In this document: piece after piece, positions 30,390 to 38,337 of the stretch | Layout of the letters: each line of letters starts with the position of its first letter | Position numbering within the stretch: position 1 is the first letter of the stretch | From: Streptomyces reniochalinae | GTDB taxonomy: Bacteria > Actinomycetota > Actinomycetes > Streptomycetales > Streptomycetaceae | Assembly: GCF_003323735.1 (NCBI RefSeq) | Contig: NZ_QOIM01000022.1 | Span: forward strand, 62,001 to 126,000 | Length of the DNA: 64,000 bases | Reading direction: 5' to 3' | The notes under the pieces: generated by a model | Database searches by the model: none | What the model was told of the DNA's origin: nothing | The model's input: only the letters and a program-made list of their open reading frames with translations | Translations under genes and position numbers: made by a program

Positions 30390-32090
30390 ATGGATGCTGA
30401 CGCCATCGCACAGGGCCGCCGTCGCTGGCAGGAGCGCTACGACTCCGCACGCAAGCGCGACGCCGACTTCACCACGCTCAGCGGCGACCCCGTCGAGCCG
30501 GTCTACGGACCCCGGGACGGCGACTCCGTCGAGGGGTTCGAGCGCATCGGCTGGCCGGGCGAGTTCCCCTTCACACGCGGGCTCTACCCGACCGGCTACC
30601 GGGGCAGGACGTGGACCATCCGCCAGTTCGCCGGGTTCGGCAACGCCGAGCAGACGAACGAGCGGTACAAGATGATCCTCGAAGCCGGCGGCGGCGGGCT
30701 CTCCGTCGCCTTCGACATGCCCACCCTCATGGGCCGCGACTCCGACGACCCGCGCTCCCTGGGCGAGGTCGGCCACTGCGGCGTCGCCATCGACTCCGCC
30801 GCCGACATGGAAACCCTCTTCTCCGGCATCCCCCTCGGCGACGTCACCACCTCGATGACGATTTCCGGGCCCGCCGTCCCCGTCTTCTGCATGTACCTGG
30901 TCGCCGCCGAACGGCAGGGCGTGGACCCGGCCGTCCTCAACGGCACGCTCCAGACCGACATCTTCAAGGAGTACATCGCGCAGAAGGAGTGGCTCTTCCA
31001 GCCGGAGCCCCACCTGCGGCTCATCGGCGACCTGATGGAGCACTGCGCGCACGGCATCCCCGCCTACAAGCCGCTCTCCGTCTCCGGCTACCACATCCGC
31101 GAGGCGGGCGCGACGGCCGCACAAGAGCTCGCCTACACGCTGGCCGACGGCTTCGGCTACGTCGAACTCGGCCTCTCCAGAGGGCTGGACGTCAACACGT
31201 TCGCGCCGGGGCTGTCCTTCTTCTTCGACGCCCACCTCGACTTCTTCGAGGAGATCGCCAAGTTCCGCGCCGCCCGCCGCATCTGGGCCCGCTGGCTGCG
31301 CGACGTCTACGGGGCGACCAGCGAGAAGGCCCAGTGGCTCCGCTTCCACACCCAGACGGCCGGCGTCTCGCTGACCGCCCAGCAGCCCTACAACAACGTC
31401 GTCCGCACCGCCATAGAGGCCCTCTCCGCGATCCTCGGCGGCACCAACTCGCTGCACACCAACGCGCTCGACGAGACCCTGGCGCTGCCCAGCGAGCGCG
31501 CGGCGGAGATCGCGCTGCGCACCCAGCAGGTGCTCATGGAGGAGACCGGGATCACCAACGTCGCCGACCCGCTGGGCGGTTCCTGGTACGTCGAGGCGCT
31601 GACCGACCGCATCGAGGCCGACGCGGAGAAGATCTTCGAGCAGATCCGCGAGCGCGGCCGCCGCGCGGTCCCCGACGGCCTGCACCCCATCGGCCCGATC
31701 ACCTCCGGGATCCTGCGCGGCATCGAGGACGGCTGGTTCACCGGCGAGATCGCCGAGTCCGCCTTCACCTACCAGCGGGCGCTGGAGAAGAACGACAAGA
31801 AGGTCGTCGGCGTCAACTGCCACACCGGCTCGGTGACCGGCGACCTGGAGATCCTGCGGGTCAGCCACGAGGTCGAGCGCGACCAGGTCAGCGCACTGGG
31901 CGACCGCCGCTCGGCACGGGACGACGCCGCCGTGAGCGCGGCGCTCTCCGCCATGGTCGAGGCCGCGCGGGGGACCGGCAACATGATCGAACCGATGCTG
32001 GAGGCCGTGCGGGCCGAGGCGACGTTGGGCGAGATCTGCGGCGTGCTGCGCGACGAGTGGGGCGACTACACGGAGCCCCCGGTGTTCTGA
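30390..32090 (+). CDS. icmA: isobutyryl-CoA mutase large subunit IcmA (B12-dependent)
   Basis: A 566-residue acyl-CoA mutase catalytic subunit, the same length as S. coelicolor IcmA (SCO5415, from memory). It interconverts isobutyryl-CoA and n-butyryl-CoA and needs adenosylcobalamin bound to a separate IcmB small subunit, which is absent from this window. Two specificity residues are diagnostic: Phe80 (TIRQFAGFGNAE), where methylmalonyl-CoA mutases have Tyr, and Gln198 (KEYIAQKEWLF), where they have Arg. Other conserved blocks are FDMPTLMGRDSDDP, QPYNNVVRTAIEALSA and LGGTNSLHTNALDE. There is no obvious Shine-Dalgarno at a proper distance (only GGTGG directly before ATG), so translation may be nearly leaderless. 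MeaB at 19881 is a plausible chaperone. Confidence 0.95.
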   Translation: MDADAIAQGRRRWQERYDSARKRDADFTTLSGDPVEPVYGPRDGDSVEGFERIGWPGEFPFTRGLYPTGYRGRTWTIRQFAGFGNAEQTNERYKMILEAGGGGLSVAFDMPTLMGRDSDDPRSLGEVGHCGVAIDSAADMETLFSGIPLGDVTTSMTISGPAVPVFCMYLVAAERQGVDPAVLNGTLQTDIFKEYIAQKEWLFQPEPHLRLIGDLMEHCAHGIPAYKPLSVSGYHIREAGATAAQELAYTLADGFGYVELGLSRGLDVNTFAPGLSFFFDAHLDFFEEIAKFRAARRIWARWLRDVYGATSEKAQWLRFHTQTAGVSLTAQQPYNNVVRTAIEALSAILGGTNSLHTNALDETLALPSERAAEIALRTQQVLMEETGITNVADPLGGSWYVEALTDRIEADAEKIFEQIRERGRRAVPDGLHPIGPITSGILRGIEDGWFTGEIAESAFTYQRALEKNDKKVVGVNCHTGSVTGDLEILRVSHEVERDQVSALGDRRSARDDAAVSAALSAMVEAARGTGNMIEPMLEAVRAEATLGEICGVLRDEWGDYTEPPVF

Positions 32091-32122
32091 CCCCGGCCCT
32101 CCGGGCCCCGGTCCTCAAGCGG

Positions 32123-32172
32123 TCCTCAAGCGCCGGACAGGCCGCGTCATCAGCCTGTCCGGCGCTTGAGGA
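32123..32172. terminator. 19-bp bidirectional hairpin after icmA
   Basis: Perfect 19-bp arms (32123-32141 and 32154-32172) contain the Streptomyces-typical core CTCAAGCGCCGGACAGG; the loop is 12 nt. GGTCCTCAAGC is directly repeated just before and into the left arm. It separates icmA from the convergent PPOX gene. Related CTCAA-CGCCGGAC hairpins occur widely in Streptomyces (from memory). Confidence 0.8.
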
Positions 32173-32295
32173 CGAGCGAAGCGACAACCCGGGGGCGTGT
32201 GGGGCCCCGCAGAATGGTGAAACGGGGCCCGGACGCAGTCCGGGGGAGGGGCCGGGGCCAAGACCGCCCGGCCGCTGTCGGAAGCCGCGTGGCCG

Positions 32296-32736
32296 CTATC
32301 CGGCGGTCGCCCCCGGCGCGCCGGTCGGCAGCGGTTCGACGCCCACCACGTGCCGGACACGGGTGGGCTCGATGAACACGGTCACCCGCTCCTCGCCGGG
32401 GATGAGCCACTCGTACGCGGTACCCAGGTAGGACTGTGCCAGCCGGTCCATGGTGCGGTCGGCCTCGGCGCCCTCCACGAAGCGGACGGCCCGTCCCCGG
32501 ATCTGCACCCGGTCGAACGGGTTGGTCATGTCCGCGTGGGACAGGAACACCCGCGGCTCCCGGCGCAGGTTGCGCTCCTTCATCCGTCCCATCGAGGTGT
32601 TGAACAGCACCAGGTCGCCGTCGAGCCCCACCCACATGGGGCTCACGTGCGGTGATCCGTCGGGGTTGACGGTGCCGACGTGCCAGATGTGCGGCGCTCC
32701 GATGCGGGAGCGCAGGTCGTGCGGAATCTCGAACAT
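32296..32736 (-). CDS. PPOX-class pyridoxamine 5'-phosphate oxidase-like protein
   Basis: A 146-residue split-barrel flavin/F420-binding protein. Typical features are HIWHVGTVNPDGSPHVSPMWV (substrate/cofactor strand), LVLFNTSMGRMKERNLRREPRVFLSHADMTNP (RK-x-NL-x(2)-P motif) and RVQIRGRAVRFVEG. The family includes F420-dependent reductases and FMN proteins; many small Streptomyces members are uncharacterised. It starts ATG 32736 (MFEIPHDLRSRIGAPHI). The tetR gene lies upstream on the same strand after 109 bp, so they may be in one transcript. No secondary function can be assigned. Confidence 0.87.
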   Translation of the reverse strand: MFEIPHDLRSRIGAPHIWHVGTVNPDGSPHVSPMWVGLDGDLVLFNTSMGRMKERNLRREPRVFLSHADMTNPFDRVQIRGRAVRFVEGAEADRTMDRLAQSYLGTAYEWLIPGEERVTVFIEPTRVRHVVGVEPLPTGAPGATAG

Positions 32737-32845
32737 GCGGGGGTCCTGCCCGGCATGGAAGTCCGCATGCCGGGGGCCCCGCGGTGAGCCCGCTCACGCC
32801 CGTACCGGCGTCGGCGGGGGGCCGGCTCGCGCCCCTACCGCGAGG

Positions 32846-33472
32846 TCAGCGGGGAGCCGACGCGGCTCCTAGCCCCTCCAGCAGCAGCGTGGTGAAGGTG
32901 GCCGCCCAGGCGCCGTCCACCGGGCAGTCGCTCACCAGCGACCTGTGCACCACGGCCCCGGCGATCACGTCGAAGATGAGGTCGACGACCCGCTCGGTCT
33001 CGGCTGGGTCGGCGGAGTCGCCTGGCAGCTCCCCCCGCTGCTGCGCCCTGGCCCGGCCGTCCAGGACCAGGCGCTTCTGGCGTTCGACGAGGGCCGTCCG
33101 GATCCGCCTGCGCAGCGCCTCGTCCGTCGTGGACTCGGCGATGACGGCCATCAGCGCCGTCTTGGCCTCGGGGCGGCGCAGCAGGGCGGCGAAGGAGAGG
33201 ACGACGCCTTCGACGTCGGCCCGCAGGCTGCCGCCGTCGGGGAGTTCGAGTTCGTCGAAGAGGACGGCGACGGCGTCGACGACGAGTTCGCTCTTGGCCG
33301 CCCAGCGCCGGTAGAGCGTGGTCTTGGCGACGCCGGCGCGGCGGGCGACCTCTCCCATGGTCAGCTTCGACCAGCCGACCTCGACGAGCGCGGTGCGCGT
33401 GGCGTCGAGGATCGCGCGGTCCGCCGCGGCGCTGCGGGGGCGTCCGCGTCGGGGAGCGGGGCAACCTGCCAT
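32846..33472 (-). CDS. TetR-family transcriptional regulator
   Basis: A 208-residue regulator starting at ATG 33472 (MAGCPAPRRGRPRSAAADRAI); the frame extends to 33538 but adds no conserved residues. The helix-turn-helix is TMGEVARRAGVAKTTLYRRWAAKSELVVDAV. The C-terminal ligand domain resembles the TetR_C11/AcrR-like group (ALMAVIAESTTDEALRRRIRTALVERQ...). It is divergent from the thioredoxin-like gene; the gap between contains two small hairpins (33588-33668). A regulated PPOX gene lies downstream. Ligand unknown. Confidence 0.9.
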   Translation of the reverse strand: MAGCPAPRRGRPRSAAADRAILDATRTALVEVGWSKLTMGEVARRAGVAKTTLYRRWAAKSELVVDAVAVLFDELELPDGGSLRADVEGVVLSFAALLRRPEAKTALMAVIAESTTDEALRRRIRTALVERQKRLVLDGRARAQQRGELPGDSADPAETERVVDLIFDVIAGAVVHRSLVSDCPVDGAWAATFTTLLLEGLGAASAPR

Positions 33473-33587
33473 GCGCCGACCATACCGAGCGGTACGGAGA
33501 CCCGAGGAGAGCGTGGAAGGCACCGTGAGGCGGATCACCGGGCAGCGCCCGTGGCCACCCTTGCGAAGCGGTTGCCCCTTCGAGATA

Positions 33588-33668
33588 CGCTACGGGGCGT
33601 AGCGGAATGGGTGGCGGACCGACCACCGCGACCCTCGCGACAACCACCCGCCAGGTGGGGACCTGGCG
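33588..33668 (+). promoter_or_regulatory. two hairpins in the leader of the thioredoxin-like gene
   Basis: CGCTAC-ggggc-GTAGCG (33588-33604) and CGCCAGGT-gggg-ACCTGGCG (33649-33668) lie between the tetR start and the ATG at 33711. They might be operator palindromes or leader RNA structures. Confidence 0.35.
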
Positions 33669-33710
33669 ACCACTGCACACGCGCCCGCGCGAAAGGGGGA
33701 GACTGGTGCC

Positions 33711-34673
33711 ATGCAGCCACGCAACATGTCCATGAGCGGAGTGGTCGACCTCGCCGCGGTGAAGGCGGCCGGAGAGGCCAAGCAGAAGGCGGAGCAGGCG
33801 CGGGCCGACGCCGCCGAGGGCCACGGCGCCCCGGCCCCGGCCGGCCTGGTGATCGAAGTCAGTGAGGCGACGTTCGAGGCGGAGGTGCTCCAGCGCTCCG
33901 CCGAGGTCCCGGTCGTCATCGACTTCTGGGCCGAGTGGTGCGAGCCGTGCAAGCAGCTCTCGCCGCTTCTCGAACGCGTCACCCAGGAGTACGCGGGCCG
34001 CGTGCTGCTGGCGAAGATCGACGTCGACCAGAACCAGATGCTGATGCAGCAGTTCGGCGTCCAGGGCATCCCGGCGGTGTTCGCCGTGGTGGCCGGACAG
34101 GCGCTGCCGCTGTTCCAGGGGGCGGCCCCCGAGCAGCAGATCCGCGCGACGCTGGACCAGCTGATCCAGGTGGCCGAACAGCGCTTCGGTATCACGGGTC
34201 TGCAAGGCGTTCCCCAGGAGCCGGCGCAGGAGGAGGAGTCCGTCGAGCCCGAGGTGCCGGAGGACCCGGTGCTGGCCGCGGCCCAGCAGGCGCTGGACGC
34301 CGGGGACCTGTCGGGCGCCATCCAGGCCTACCGCAACAAGTTGACCGACGAGCCGGCCAACGTCGAGGCGAAGGTCGGTCTCGCCATGGCCGAACTCCTG
34401 GAGAGGGTGCAGGGTTTGGACGCGCGCCAGGTCCGCAAGGACGCGGCGGACCGGCCCGGCGACGCGGCCGCGCAGCTGCGGGTCGCGGATCTGGACATGG
34501 CCGGCGGCCACGTCGAGGACGCGTTCAGCCGGCTGGTGGACACGGTGCGCGGCTCGGCGGGGGAGGACCGGGACGCGGCGCGGGTGCGGCTGCTGGAGCT
34601 GTTCGAGGTGATCGGCCCGGAGGATCCGCGCGTCGTCACCGCGCGTGCGGCACTCGCTCGCGCGCTGTTCTGA
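33711..34673 (+). CDS. thioredoxin-domain protein with TPR-like C-terminus (CnoX/YbbN-like)
   Basis: A 320-residue protein. Residues ~48-155 form a thioredoxin domain with active site WCEPC (Cys77 and Cys80), cis-Pro in VQGIPAVFAVV, and the DFWAEWC leader. The last ~130 residues are TPR-like (AAAQQALDAGDLSGAIQAYRNKLTDEPANVEAKVGLAMAEL...). This architecture is that of CnoX/YbbN, a holdase chaperone-redoxin which protects proteins from oxidative aggregation. An Ala/Gly/Pro/His-rich linker (~residues 30-46) precedes the domain. A start at the second Met (MSMSG) is also possible. It is followed by a large hairpin (34735-34780). S. coelicolor SCO5419 is the syntenic protein (from memory). Confidence 0.9.
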   Translation: MQPRNMSMSGVVDLAAVKAAGEAKQKAEQARADAAEGHGAPAPAGLVIEVSEATFEAEVLQRSAEVPVVIDFWAEWCEPCKQLSPLLERVTQEYAGRVLLAKIDVDQNQMLMQQFGVQGIPAVFAVVAGQALPLFQGAAPEQQIRATLDQLIQVAEQRFGITGLQGVPQEPAQEEESVEPEVPEDPVLAAAQQALDAGDLSGAIQAYRNKLTDEPANVEAKVGLAMAELLERVQGLDARQVRKDAADRPGDAAAQLRVADLDMAGGHVEDAFSRLVDTVRGSAGEDRDAARVRLLELFEVIGPEDPRVVTARAALARALF

Positions 34674-34734
34674 CCTGCCCGTACCGGCGGTCACACGTAC
34701 GTCGGCACGCGGCGTAATTCATCGACTCAGCGAC

Positions 34735-34780
34735 AACAGCGGCCGCACTTTGCCAAAACTTGGCAATTGCGGCCGCTGTT
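34735..34780 (+). terminator. nested 46-bp stem-loop after the thioredoxin-like gene
   Basis: A 13-bp perfect outer stem (AACAGCGGCCGCA and its complement) encloses an inner 6-bp stem TGCCAA/TTGGCA with a 3-nt loop, so the whole 46 bp folds into one cruciform-like element. It is 61 bp after the stop codon. Confidence 0.8.
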
Positions 34781-34925
34781 ACTCGTCGTAACGAAATCTC
34801 GCGGAAACCTTCCGTGATGCCCGGTTGCTCCGCATGCGCACCCGCCCGATGTCCTGACCCTGTGTCGTTGCCGGTACCCTTCGGGCGGCCTTCCGGTTAT
34901 CCAGCCGTTACTCGTAAGTAACGAA
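34778..34925. promoter_or_regulatory. two GTTACTCGT...GTAACGAA boxes
   Basis: GTTAC-tcgtc-GTAAC at 34778-34792 and GTTAC-tcgtaa-GTAAC at 34907-34922 are both followed by GAA. The second has 6-bp spacing, matching GTnAC-n6-GTnAC, the form described for AfsQ1 sites; the first has 5-bp spacing. Both are near-palindromic. They lie upstream of the DUF6230 gene, whose long leader starts here. Confidence 0.45.
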
Positions 34926-35373
34926 CCCCCTTGTGTCGCGGGCTCAGATGCACCACGATCGGCCAGGCTCGGTCCATTGCCCGCAGCCCGGCAACCATTC
35001 GGCGCCCCGCAGGCGATGGGTCCCCACCGAGCGGACCGGCACCGCACCATCCGCACGCGTACCACCCCGTCCCAACCGCCGGTCCGCAAGGACAGGGGGG
35101 TCCCTGCTCCACGGCAGGGCCTGTCCTCACAAAGCAAGGTTGCGCGAGAGCGTGGCCCGTGGTTGTCGCTCGGGGGTGATCGTCGACAGCTCGGACGTGT
35201 CGTGCCAAGAACGCCGCGTGCGGGCGACGTTGGCGCTCTCCGTTCCGAGGACGTAGCTCTTCTCCCTCCCCAGCCCCGTGGCCGGGAGGTACCCCCACGG
35301 CAGGAGCGGCCCGCTGAGTACAGGCGGCACGGCTCTCCGAGCCGGAGATGTACGTCCGAGAAGGAGGAAAGTC
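34926..35373 (+). other. ~450-bp non-coding leader before DUF6230 gene
   Basis: No credible ORF is present on either strand; short frames have Arg/Pro-rich random composition. The stretch ends with a strong ribosome binding site AAGGAGGAAA (35361-35370) 3 nt before the ATG. The inverted repeat CCCCGTGGC...GGTACCCCCACGG (35274-35301) is the most obvious secondary structure. A long untranslated leader or an unseen small RNA is possible. Confidence 0.4.
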
Positions 35374-35991
35374 ATGGAGTCCCTGGCTCGTGGCGGGACC
35401 AGATGGAAGCGGTTCGCCGTCGTCATGGTGCCGAGCGTCGCCGCTACGGCAGCGATCGGCGTGGCCCTGTCGCAGGGCGCGTTGGCGGCGTCGTTCAGCG
35501 TCTCCGGCCAGCAGTTCAAGGTGACCGCGGACAAGCTGGACGGCGACGGCTTCGTCCAGTACGGCGCGATCGACACCACCCAGAAGGGTAAGCAGGCCGT
35601 CGCCGTCGTCGGCATGGACTCGGCGAAGATCACCAATCTCTGCCAGTCCGTCGTCGTCCCCGTCCCGGTCTTCGGCGACATATCGATGAAGCTCAGCGCC
35701 GGCGGCGAGGGCAGCCCCCGCGTCGAGGCCAAGAAGCTCTACATCGATGCCGACGACCTGAACGCCAACGCGACGTTCAAGAACATCGACATCGGCGTCA
35801 ACGTGGACAAGACCACCAAGGGTCCCGGTCCGCACAACGGCGACGACTACACCAAGGGCTCCTTCTCCCAGCAGGCAGAGAGCGTCCAGTTCACCGACGT
35901 CAAGCAGCGCGCGTGGGCCACCACCGCCGGCACCTTCAAGCTCAGCGGCCTCCACCTGGCCGTCAAGAAGGGCAAGAGCGAGTGCTACTGA
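35374..35991 (+). CDS. DUF6230 family exported protein
   Basis: A 205-residue protein with a basic start (MESLARGGTRWKRFAVVM), one hydrophobic segment (residues ~16-38, VMVPSVAATAAIGVALSQGALA) and a mature beta-rich part starting ASFSVSGQQFKVTADKLDGDGFVQYG. A pair of Cys residues (LCQSVV and C-terminal SECY) could form a disulfide. Older annotations use cholesterol esterase; no Ser-His-Asp triad is visible, so I do not support that. It has the best ribosome binding site in the region, and is followed by the DUF6114 membrane protein and a large secreted protein, in a set conserved in streptomycetes. Function unknown. Confidence 0.85.
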   Translation: MESLARGGTRWKRFAVVMVPSVAATAAIGVALSQGALAASFSVSGQQFKVTADKLDGDGFVQYGAIDTTQKGKQAVAVVGMDSAKITNLCQSVVVPVPVFGDISMKLSAGGEGSPRVEAKKLYIDADDLNANATFKNIDIGVNVDKTTKGPGPHNGDDYTKGSFSQQAESVQFTDVKQRAWATTAGTFKLSGLHLAVKKGKSECY

Positions 35992-36108
35992 CGTGAGCCG
36001 CCCCGCGGGTCCGGAGGCAAGAGGGGCGCCCGCTCCGCTCCGCGCTCCGGGCCCGTAGGGTCCGCTGCACCCAGCAAGATTTGTGCCAGTTCCGAGGAGC
36101 CCGTACCC

Positions 36109-36705
36109 ATGAGTGCCGACACGCCAGCGAGGACGACGACCGGATTCGGCCACAAGCGGCAGGCCTTCCGTAACTGGCGCGGCCAGCGCCCGTTCTGGGG
36201 CGGGATGCTGACGCTGCTGGCGGGCATCCCGATCATGTACGTCCCCTACCAGAACCTCACTCTGGGGTCCTTGACCATCCGGATGTCGACGACCGCGGGC
36301 GCCGGCTCGCTGATCATCGGCGTGCTGCTGGTGGTCCTCGGGCTGACCATGTGGTTCCAGCCCCATTCGCGGGTCTTCGCGGGCATCGCCGCGATCCTGC
36401 TCGCGCTGGTCTCTCTCGTCGTGTCCAACTTCGGCGCCTTCCTGATCGGCTTCCTGCTCGGACTGATCGGTGGTGCGCTGGGCGTCTCCTGGGCCCCCGC
36501 CAAGCCGGCGCGGGCCGAACGCGGCGCACAGGACACGACCGGGACGGCGAGTGCCCCGGTGACCGCCGCCGGCGAAGAGGCACCGCCCGCACAGGACCCG
36601 GCCGCCCCCCAGCAGGGCCCCCGGGACGACACTGCAGTCTCTGAGGCGTCCCCCGCAGCCGGGGCCGACGCGCATGACGGGAACGGGAGGCACCGTGCCG
36701 GGTGA
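36109..36705 (+). CDS. DUF6114 family membrane protein
   Basis: A 198-residue protein, starting ATG 36109 (MSADTPARTTTGFGHKRQAF). After a basic FRNWRGQRPFWGG motif there are four hydrophobic segments: GGMLTLLAGIPIMYVPYQ, TAGAGSLIIGVLLVVLGLTMW, VFAGIAAILLALVSLVVS and FGAFLIGFLLGLIGGALGVSW. The remaining ~75 residues are a Pro/Ala/Glu-rich cytoplasmic tail. It follows the DUF6230 gene by 117 bp, and its 3' end overlaps the next gene by 32 bp. Its membrane topology suggests a platform for the two exported neighbours (inference). No catalytic motif was seen. Confidence 0.86.
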   Translation: MSADTPARTTTGFGHKRQAFRNWRGQRPFWGGMLTLLAGIPIMYVPYQNLTLGSLTIRMSTTAGAGSLIIGVLLVVLGLTMWFQPHSRVFAGIAAILLALVSLVVSNFGAFLIGFLLGLIGGALGVSWAPAKPARAERGAQDTTGTASAPVTAAGEEAPPAQDPAAPQQGPRDDTAVSEASPAAGADAHDGNGRHRAG

Positions 36706-38134
36706 CGAGGTCCACGAGGGGGAGGGCGCGCGCAGGGTCTCCGCGCCCGGCGCCCAGGGGAGAACCGGTCCCCGGCACGCGGCGCCCAGAAAACCGCTGC
36801 TGACCCGGCTCCATCTGCCGGCGGGCAAGGCCGTAGCCATCGCCGCGATGCCCTCCGCCGTCCTGATGGGCATGGGCATCACCCCCCAGCTCGCCAACGC
36901 CAAGCCCCTGCCCAAGAACCCCTTCAAGGGCGACTCCTGCGTCTCCATCACCGAGCAGCAGGAGACCGAAAAGGAGAAGCAGGAGCGCAAGGAGCGGGGC
37001 GAGAAGCTCAAGCGCGACCTCGCCAAGGCGCAGGCCGAGCGGGAGAAGGAGGCCAAAGAGGCCAAGGAGGCCAAGGAGAAGGCCGAGGGCGACAAGGCGG
37101 GCTCCGGACAGGAGGGTTCGTCGAAGAAGCCCTCCGGCTCGGACGAGGGCTCCTCCGCCCCGTCGGACGCCCCCTCGGGCTCCGAGAAGCCCTCCACGGC
37201 CCCCTCCGGCTCTTCCTCCTCGTCCTCCGACTCCTCCTCCTCGGCCGAGGAGGAGAAGGAGAACCCCTGGTACGACCCGCTGGGTCTCGGCAAGAAGCTC
37301 GACGACACCTTCAACCCGGACAAGGACAAGGAAGAGCCCGCCGAGGAGCCGGAGACCTCGCCCAGCCCCGATCCGACGCCCTCCTCGCCGTCGCAGGAGG
37401 AGGACTCCGAGTCCGGCAAGCAGCGGAAGTCCCCGGCGCCGGGCGACAGCCTGGGCGGCGACCGGTCCGAGGCGTCCGAGTCCGGGAGCCCGGAGAAGTC
37501 GGGGTCCGACAAGGACTCCCCGTCCAAGAAGGACACCCCCAAGGACTCCTCGTCCAAGAAGGATGCCAAGGGCGACAAGGGCTCCGACAAGGAGACCGGT
37601 GTCGACGAGAAGGACGGCACCGTCCGGGATTACGACGCGGGCAAGGACGCGGGCAAGCCGTTCCCCTGCCCCGAGAAGGCGGACGTCGAGGGCACCGCCG
37701 AGCAGACCCCGGCCCAGGTCGCCAACGACCCCTGGTTCCTGGAGGCCTCCTCCCTCACCCTCAAGGGCCTCGACTACAAGGGCGTCGTCAACATCACCAC
37801 GCCCGACGGCAAGACCAAGCAGGCCCTCAAGTTCACCTCCAGCGGCCTCGACATCGGCGACCTCCACCAGACGGTGAAGGGCCCCGGCGGCCTCACGTAC
37901 CACGTCCAGGCCGCCGAGGGATCGACCTCCACCATTCGCGACGGCGAGGTCACGATGTACACGGAAGAGCTGAAGGGCAACCTCTTCGGGCTCATCCCCA
38001 TCACGTTCAGCCCGGACACCCCGCCGCCGATCAACGTCCCCTTCGCCTACTTCACCGACGTCTCGGTCAAGCAGGCGGGCCAGTTCGGCGGCACGCTCAC
38101 CGTCCCGGGCCTGCACCAGTACGTGACGAAGTAG
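36674..38134 (+). CDS. large exported protein with Lys/Glu coiled coil and Ser/Pro-rich linker
   Basis: A 486-residue protein; ATG 36674 overlaps the DUF6114 gene by 32 bp. Residues ~1-45 are basic/cytoplasmic; ~53-75 are hydrophobic (AVAIAAMPSAVLMGMGITPQ), a signal or anchor. Then follow a Lys/Glu coiled coil (EKEKQERKERGEKLKRDLAK, residues ~98-140), a long Ser/Pro/Asp/Lys linker, and a C-terminal ~150-residue beta-rich domain (SLTLKGLDYKGVVNITTP...). Cys93 and one Cys near residue 334 (PFPCPEKADV) may pair. Homologues are often labelled hydrogenase expression protein HypF, but no HypF motifs (acylphosphatase, zinc fingers, Sua5-like) are present. The C-terminal domain may be related to DUF6230 (inference). 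Confidence 0.8.
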   Translation: MTGTGGTVPGDEVHEGEGARRVSAPGAQGRTGPRHAAPRKPLLTRLHLPAGKAVAIAAMPSAVLMGMGITPQLANAKPLPKNPFKGDSCVSITEQQETEKEKQERKERGEKLKRDLAKAQAEREKEAKEAKEAKEKAEGDKAGSGQEGSSKKPSGSDEGSSAPSDAPSGSEKPSTAPSGSSSSSSDSSSSAEEEKENPWYDPLGLGKKLDDTFNPDKDKEEPAEEPETSPSPDPTPSSPSQEEDSESGKQRKSPAPGDSLGGDRSEASESGSPEKSGSDKDSPSKKDTPKDSSSKKDAKGDKGSDKETGVDEKDGTVRDYDAGKDAGKPFPCPEKADVEGTAEQTPAQVANDPWFLEASSLTLKGLDYKGVVNITTPDGKTKQALKFTSSGLDIGDLHQTVKGPGGLTYHVQAAEGSTSTIRDGEVTMYTEELKGNLFGLIPITFSPDTPPPINVPFAYFTDVSVKQAGQFGGTLTVPGLHQYVTK

Positions 38135-38166
38135 CCCGCGCCACGTCTGCGGCCTTCGCAGCATCC

Positions 38167-38205
38167 GAGCGCCGGGCGAGCCGCACGCCGGTTCGCCCGG
38201 CGCTC
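38167..38205 (+). terminator. 13-bp hairpin after the exported-protein operon
   Basis: A perfect stem GAGCGCCGGGCGA/TCGCCCGGCGCTC with a 13-nt loop lies 32 bp after the stop codon, followed by AGTTCTGTGT. Confidence 0.75.
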
Positions 38206-38337
38206 AGTTCTGTGTCCCCGGTCGCCCGAGAGGACGCGGAGGCATCGGTGTGAGGGAGAGACTTCCTCGGAGCCCGACAGCAGGGGGAGTACCGCTGCTC
38301 TCAATCCAGTTGCGGGTGCGGTCCGGGTGGTCGAACC

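Noticed and set aside
34907..34922. BldD-binding site
   Set aside because: TTAC...GTAA has a spacer one base longer than the BldD consensus and lacks the C-(A/T)-G centre; it fits GTnAC-n6-GTnAC better.
34897..37620. Long minus-strand open frame over the DUF6230/DUF6114/exported-protein genes
   Set aside because: Three well-supported plus-strand genes with ribosome binding sites and signal sequences occupy the same DNA; the minus frame is a shadow.
36674..38134. HypF-type hydrogenase maturation protein
   Set aside because: No acylphosphatase, zinc finger or Sua5-like motifs; the protein is exported with a Ser/Pro-rich linker.
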